Shown piece by piece: positions 59,828 through 64,000 of a stretch of 64,000 nt of DNA. Source of the stretch: Prosapia bicincta (lineage: Eukaryota; Arthropoda; Insecta; Hemiptera; Cercopidae); the NCBI GenBank assembly GCA_036971475.1, contig JBAIZL010000007.1, forward strand, positions 31,687,947 through 31,751,946. The letters run 5' to 3'. Every line of letters starts with the position of its first letter. Position 1 is the first letter of the stretch. A model generated the notes under the pieces. That model had not been told where the DNA came from. It saw only the letters and a list, made by a program, of their open reading frames with translations, and did not search any database. A program made the translations under genes and the position numbers.

Positions 59828-60204
59828 TTTGGGGGGGTTTTGGGTTGTCTATTGTATATTGGTAAGGGTTTTTTTGGTTGAATAAATTGTCATTGTTTTC
59901 TGCTAATTGTATGATTTCGTTTTGGTATTTTTTGGTGGGGTCTTTGTTTAATTCTATGCAATTGTTGGATTTTATGAATTCTTCTGTTTTTTTGTTGTAT
60001 TCTGTTTTTGATATGATTACTGTAGCGTTGCTTTTGTCCGCTTTAGTTGCAAATATTTCGTTTTTGAATAGTTTTTGTTTCAATTTGTTAATTTGGTTTA
60101 TTTGTATTTTATTTTCACCGTGATTTCCTTTTTTGATTTTTTTGTTGATGATTTTGTTGATTTCGTGTGATGCTATGTTTCTGATGTTATCTTGATTTTC
60201 GTAA
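59802..60204 (-). pseudogene. PLE N-terminal region, KADK segment
   Basis: The 93-codon frame contains FATKADKSNATVIISKTEY, the KADKGN signature that precedes the reverse transcriptase in PLEs, and ends at NPKPP where the frame shifts into the RT. The upstream part (60084-60204) continues in decayed form, rich in Lys, Asn and Ile. Confidence 0.8.
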
Positions 60205-60815
60205 TTAATGAGATTTATTTCCAGTTCTGTTTCTACTATGAGGTTTTCTATTGTGTTTTGTAATGCGTTTTCTATTGTGTTTGTTGATGTTGGTTTTTGT
60301 GCTATTTTCGAGTATCTTTATTTCTTCTTTGGTGAAATTCGTTTTTGTGAGGTTTATAAAATTTGGGTGGAATTGATGGAATGTTGTGATATTGTCCATG
60401 TTATTTTGTTTTTCTATTAGTTTGTTAAGTTTAGATTCTATTTTTTGTTTTTTAATTGCAGTAAATTTCTTGCATTTTTCTTGAATTTTGATATATTTAT
60501 AATGCCATTGGTTTGGTTTAAGTGTGTTAGCTAATTCTAGGTGGGTTCTTAAGAGTGTGTTAGTTAATTTGTTTTTTTTGTGTATAGATATTTAATTTCG
60601 TTTTTTACCCATAGAGTTTCAGCTTGTTTAGCAGTTTTTTGTGCAGAACTAGTTTGGTTTTTTATTATTATTTTGGCATATTTTGGTGTTATTTTGTTTT
60701 TAATGCATTGTTTATTAAAATGTATATTATGGTTAATATTTATGATTTGTTTTCTAAGTGTTTCAAATTTGTTCAATAGTTTGGTTGCTTGATTACCTTG
60801 AGGGGCGATATCCAT
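60205..60815 (-). pseudogene. PLE N-terminal region, leader part
   Basis: Two frames, 60564-60815 (ATKLLNKFETLRKQIININHNI...) and 60205-60399 (HPNFINLTKTNFTKEEIKILE), correspond to the basic, weakly conserved N-terminus of PLE proteins; F-x-NLT/S...LT-x-E...IL is the most conserved part. They are separated by frame breaks. The first Met at 60815 is close to the right inverted repeat, so the N-terminus may be nearly complete. Confidence 0.65.
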
Positions 60816-60918
60816 ATTTGTAGATTATGCACAGTGCAGTGAATCTAAAAATAGAACATAACAGTACACCAAGGTCAACGGGAAATCCACTCAGCTCACA
60901 GTCTACAACCCTGTTCAG

Positions 60919-60967
60919 TATGCCTGAGGACGACGGCACAGCCAGCCGTTGAAAGTTAGCTCGCATA
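60919..60967 (+). ncRNA. Hammerhead ribozyme-like motif, A type, opposite end of the PLE
   Basis: Identical in layout to 58261-58309 but on the plus strand: UAUGC 60919-60923, CUGAGGA 60924-60930, stem II 60932-60950, GAA 60951-60953, predicted cleavage after C60962, GCAUA 60963-60967. It is antisense to the PLE coding strand, so PLE mRNA would carry the complement here, not the ribozyme. Confidence 0.72.
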
Positions 60968-61047
60968 AATACCAAGTAAGATTCTTGTTTAAGTACATAA
61001 GTGAAAGTGATAAGTGTTTACAAGAAAACAGTGTTGCATAATCTAAA

Positions 61048-61059
61048 ATATATAAATAT

Positions 61060-61128
<69 letters not shown>
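61048..61128. repeat. (CA)n(TA)n microsatellite between two PLE-type elements
   Basis: (AC)n then about 26 TA units joining the right end of the PLE to the B-type fold-back. The plus strand changes from AAAATATATAAATATAC into the run. Confidence 0.95.
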
Positions 61129-61129
<1 letters not shown>

Positions 61130-61133
<4 letters not shown>

Positions 61134-61335
61134 CGTTTTCTTGTTTAATAATTTAAAACAACATAGGTTATTCAAATACAAGAATATTTATTAACTTATA
61201 TCCAAAGCTTTTCGTTGGTAAACGGTACCAACATCATCAGGAATGAAAATTGCAATCATTCTTTGTAATTTTCATTCCTGATGATGTTGGTACTGTAATT
61301 AATATTCTTGTATTTGAATAACCTATGTTGTCTAA
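61130..61335. mobile_element. B-type fold-back element, copy 2
   Basis: Starts AAAACAACATAGGTTATTC as in copy 1 and ends GAATAACCTATGTTGT. The left arm is complete with its hammerhead-like motif on the minus strand. The right arm keeps CTGATGATGTTGGTACTG on the plus strand but has lost the rest of stem II, GAAA and the palindrome by deletion (about 61295). Confidence 0.78.
61200..61244 (-). ncRNA. Hammerhead ribozyme-like motif, B type, copy 2
   Basis: Minus strand: stem I AUUC with GGAU; CUGAUGA; bulged U; stem II GUUGG with CCAAC (loop UACCGUUUA); GAA; AAGCUU; predicted cleavage after the next U (61204). It differs from 41145-41189 only in the stem II loop, so the structural parts are kept. 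Confidence 0.65.
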
Positions 61336-62483
61336 AACCTACAATAAAACGTTTTACCATTCTTATAAATAATGGTTGAGGCAATAAATTAGATAAATTA
61401 GAAGAAATAAACCAAAAGGCAAAGTAAAACAAAAAGAAGAGATGTAATTGAAATAAAGAAATAAGATTTATAGGTGACGGGGATAAAGATTTTACGTATG
61501 GGAAGTAAAACATAACTAAAAAATCCAATTACTAAAATTTTATTACAAATATTAAAACCGCGCATGTTGTTGTCGCAGTAAATGTATTTAAGGCGAATAT
61601 GAACCCAACAATATATAAGGTATTGAACAAATAAAAATACAGAATAAAACCGAGGCTAAAGCAGTAGAAATCTGTTAGCACTAATGGGGCTACACCGAAT
61701 AAGAAATGTTAAATTGAAAGTTTAAGAAATTCTATAAAACAACGATAACCAGCAGTTTTGTATAGACCGTATAAAAATACTGTGTTTATTAGGTATGTTA
61801 AAATTTACAAAGAATTAATTAAAGTACAGCATATTCAGAGAATCTGGCTATGCATCATCCGCAAAGTACCATAATCATATTCTCTTCAATAAGGAACTTT
61901 TTGGGCAGTAAAAAACCTTAAACAAATTTTTCCTTGATGTAGTTCTTTATTACAGCATGACGATGCATATAAATATGTAAAGGAAGATGTGATGGAGGCA
62001 GTTTATAGGGCTTTGTAAGAAATAGAATTTAGTCAAAAAGAAATGTTAAAAACAATTCGGTGTTTTCACTCGGGAGAGTCCCGACAGAAGTGATAACAAA
62101 ATAAAGCTAGTAGTTTCGCAAAGGTTTCAACAAAAATATCCAAAAATATGAATTTATAAATTTTTAATTCAATTTTTATATCTTTATCTAAGGAATGTAT
62201 TTAATAAAAACTAATATTTAATGTAGTTACATAAACAAATGTGGGTAACAAAAAACGTTCTATTAGATGTGTGTTGAATTCAAAGTATTTTAACAGAAAT
62301 TCAAATCAGTTATTTAAAACAGGCCTTAAAAAGTTTCCATTTCATAAATTTGATTAAAAATATATAACTTATTACTATCGTTAGACCTATATTGAATTAT
62401 TTGTATTGATATTTATCCAAATTTAAATAAATTATTATATTTATTAGCTGATAAAAATTATCGAATAACAATCTATGTGTAAA
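61336..62483. other. AT-rich sequence, nothing recognised
   Basis: A 90-codon minus frame at 61256-61528 overlaps the end of the fold-back and has no recognisable motif. Confidence 0.45.
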
Positions 62484-62550
62484 ACGGCTGTTCTACAAAC
62501 ATAACCTATAACACAAAATCAGCTGTTACATGAAATCATATGTTTGTAAG
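62484..62550. repeat. Short CAGCTGTT-containing repeat, second copy
   Basis: Shares GGCTGTTCTAC, CATAACCTA, ACAAAATCAGCTGTT and GAAATCATATG with 49776-49860. Confidence 0.5.
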
Positions 62551-62904
62551 GTATGAGTTTCAGAAATAGCGTGACTCGAAATCAATGTTTCATCTCAAGT
62601 TTTGTTCACCGGGCTTAAAGAAGTTATCACTTTAAAAACTAAATGAACAAACACGGATCTATATAAAACAGAAAACTAGTATCATAGAATGGGTGAATAT
62701 AAAACTAACATGAAAATGTCCAACAATATAACAAATGGCAAGATGCCTATAGAAATACTGAAATATACTTGAAGGACAAAAGGGACACGGGGACATAGAT
62801 GCGTTAATAGCCTCAGAAGAAATTACGTTACTCAAAACGTAAAGTAAACTTGCAGTTTTTGGGTTGTAAACCTTGAGTTTTTTATAGAAATTAGTTTTAT
62901 TTGT

Positions 62905-63665
62905 ATTATCTTGGCAAACATTCACTACTTACTGATCTATTCAGCAGACGCGTTTCGCGCTAGGTCAGCGCATTTATTGTACACATAACACAACAAAGAA
63001 GAATAACACACAAACACAAAAATATTTAACACTTACATATCACGACAACACATCACAAAAAATAGTTTCAAAGTTCCGCAAACGTAAATACAAAGTAGCA
63101 TTCAAACAGTCAACACAATTAAAGAACACCTACACAGTTCAACAACACACAAGGATAAACACGACAGGGCAGGCGTAAGACAAGACTACATGCAACAACT
63201 GCCCCAGCTATTACACAGGACACACAGGGAGAACATTTACCACAAGCTACATTGAACACGTAAAACAGATAATAAAGACACAACCCAAATCATATTTCGC
63301 CCTACATATATAAGACACACTACACTCACAGACTGACATAGACAACAATCTATAAACCCTACATTATATCAATAATAGCAAAAAACCTAACAGAGTTAAA
63401 AACTTTCAGATATATAAATACTATCCACAACGCATTTTAAATGATTAAACACACTCCCAATCAAACACTATATTTGAGCACAAAATTAACAACTACTCTA
63501 TGAACAATAACACACCACAGAACAGAAATACACTACAGACTCACACCAACACAACACACCTGAGCAACAGTCTTGTCAGTAATTCACAGCATTGAAAAAT
63601 GCACTGACCTAGCGCGAAAAGCGGCTGCTGAATAAATCAGTTAGTGATGTTTTTGGCAAGATAAC
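62905..63665 (+). mobile_element. Internally deleted PLE between inverted termini (D type)
   Basis: Left terminus 62905-62980 (TTATCTTGGCAAAC ... GATCTATTCAGCAGACGCGT ... CGCGCTAGGTCAG) is repeated inverted at 63602-63665 (CTGACCTAGCGCGAAAAGCG ... GAATAAATCAG ... TTGGCAAGATAA). Between them the plus strand keeps only the endonuclease end of a PLE. The termini contain GCGCGAA followed by the ACGCGU palindrome, like the GAA plus palindrome part of the other hammerheads, but the CUGANGA box is altered to CUGACCU and stem II is essentially gone. Confidence 0.75.
63165..63450 (+). pseudogene. PLE GIY-YIG endonuclease fragment
   Basis: Plus strand from about 63171: a damaged GV(Y)K, then TTCNNCPSYYTGHTGRTF, SYIEHVKQIIK and SYFALHI before a stop at about 63312. 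After stops the frame resumes at 63379 with KKPNRVKNFQIYKYYPQRILND. These match the CxxC-P-x-YYIG-TGR, YxEH, SNFAxHL and LNxxEx(F/Y)xIYK segments of PLE endonucleases. YIG has become YTG. The reverse transcriptase is deleted. Confidence 0.75.
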
Positions 63666-64000
63666 ACTAATAAGTGTAGTAAATTAAACGTTATGTGTAA
63701 TCAAGGGAAGCGATGGAAGACTGCTGGTGGATACTGTCAACAGAAGAGTCCACATTGTATGGAGGAAAATTCACAATCCTAAACACTATGTCAGACAGGA
63801 ATTAACCTTGGGAAAATAATTATAGTAATTTAGATTAGTATTTCTAATTGAAATAAAGAGATCCTTGCCAAGTGAATTCTTTACAGTTATAAGTATCAAC
63901 TCTACAATGCATACATAAAATGTACATTTCAGACATTGATAATTTCCACTTTGCAACTATCTCCCCACGTATGCATACATTTTTTTTGTTTATGTGTCGA
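63666..64000. other. Unrecognised sequence to window end
   Basis: No frame, repeat or element seen. Confidence 0.45.

Larger units (their letters stand above)
58242..61000 (-). mobile_element. Penelope-like element, near full length, inactivated
   Basis: A ~2.75-kb element on the minus strand with N-terminal region, reverse transcriptase and GIY-YIG endonuclease in the usual PLE order. It is enclosed by inverted repeats of ~150 bp (58247-58391 and 60834-60988: AGAATCTTACTTGGTATTTA at the outside, TCTATTTTTAGATTCACTGC at the inside). Each repeat carries a hammerhead-like motif facing outward. Several frame breaks and the loss of a catalytic residue show it is dead. It lies between two related elements and (TA)n tracts. 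Confidence 0.9.

Overview
The window is an AT-rich, gene-poor stretch of an animal nuclear genome, most likely an arthropod. The support is the make-up of its transposons: an RNase H-bearing non-LTR retrotransposon of the Jockey/I type, an R1-like fragment, several Penelope-like elements (PLEs) with GIY-YIG endonuclease, a pogo/Tigger-type DNA transposon remnant, and many satellites and (TA)n tracts. I found no host protein-coding gene, tRNA or rRNA gene. The only long intact reading frame belongs to a 5'-truncated LINE.

Layout. 1-1140 is a 62-bp satellite running off the window edge. 1690-2770 holds a scrambled PLE remnant. 3375-33085 is the dominant structure: two inverted arms of about 12 kb (3375-15075 and 20925-33085) around a 5.9-kb spacer. 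Sampled aligned blocks look roughly nine-tenths identical by eye, but each arm has private insertions and duplications. The right arm alone carries the LINE (26611-28228, with target-site duplication), and the left arm keeps the empty site. The spacer holds a PLE fossil, two copies of a composite repeat with tRNA-like promoter boxes, and two hammerhead-like loci. 33811-34700 has a promoter-like hairpin and a 15-bp minisatellite. 39104-39929 is a TA-flanked pogo-like element. 44204-48010 is a 67-bp satellite of about 54 units bracketed by inverted repeats. 48478-57760 holds two related inverted-repeat elements, 47-bp and 19-bp minisatellites and more composite repeats. 57763-61335 is a cluster of PLE-related elements including the best-preserved one. 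62905-63665 is an internally deleted PLE.

The most interesting theme is a set of hammerhead-ribozyme-like motifs (core CUGANGA, stem II, GAAA) at eight positions in five sequence types. Their stems I and II differ in sequence but still pair, which is what covariation predicts. They lie in inverted terminal repeats of PLEs, PLE-derived fold-backs and the satellite-bearing element, mostly beside (TA)n tracts. Hammerheads in PLE terminal repeats are known in other eukaryotes. What looks unusual here is their inverted, outward-facing placement, the near-palindromic stem III, and their bracketing of a satellite array.
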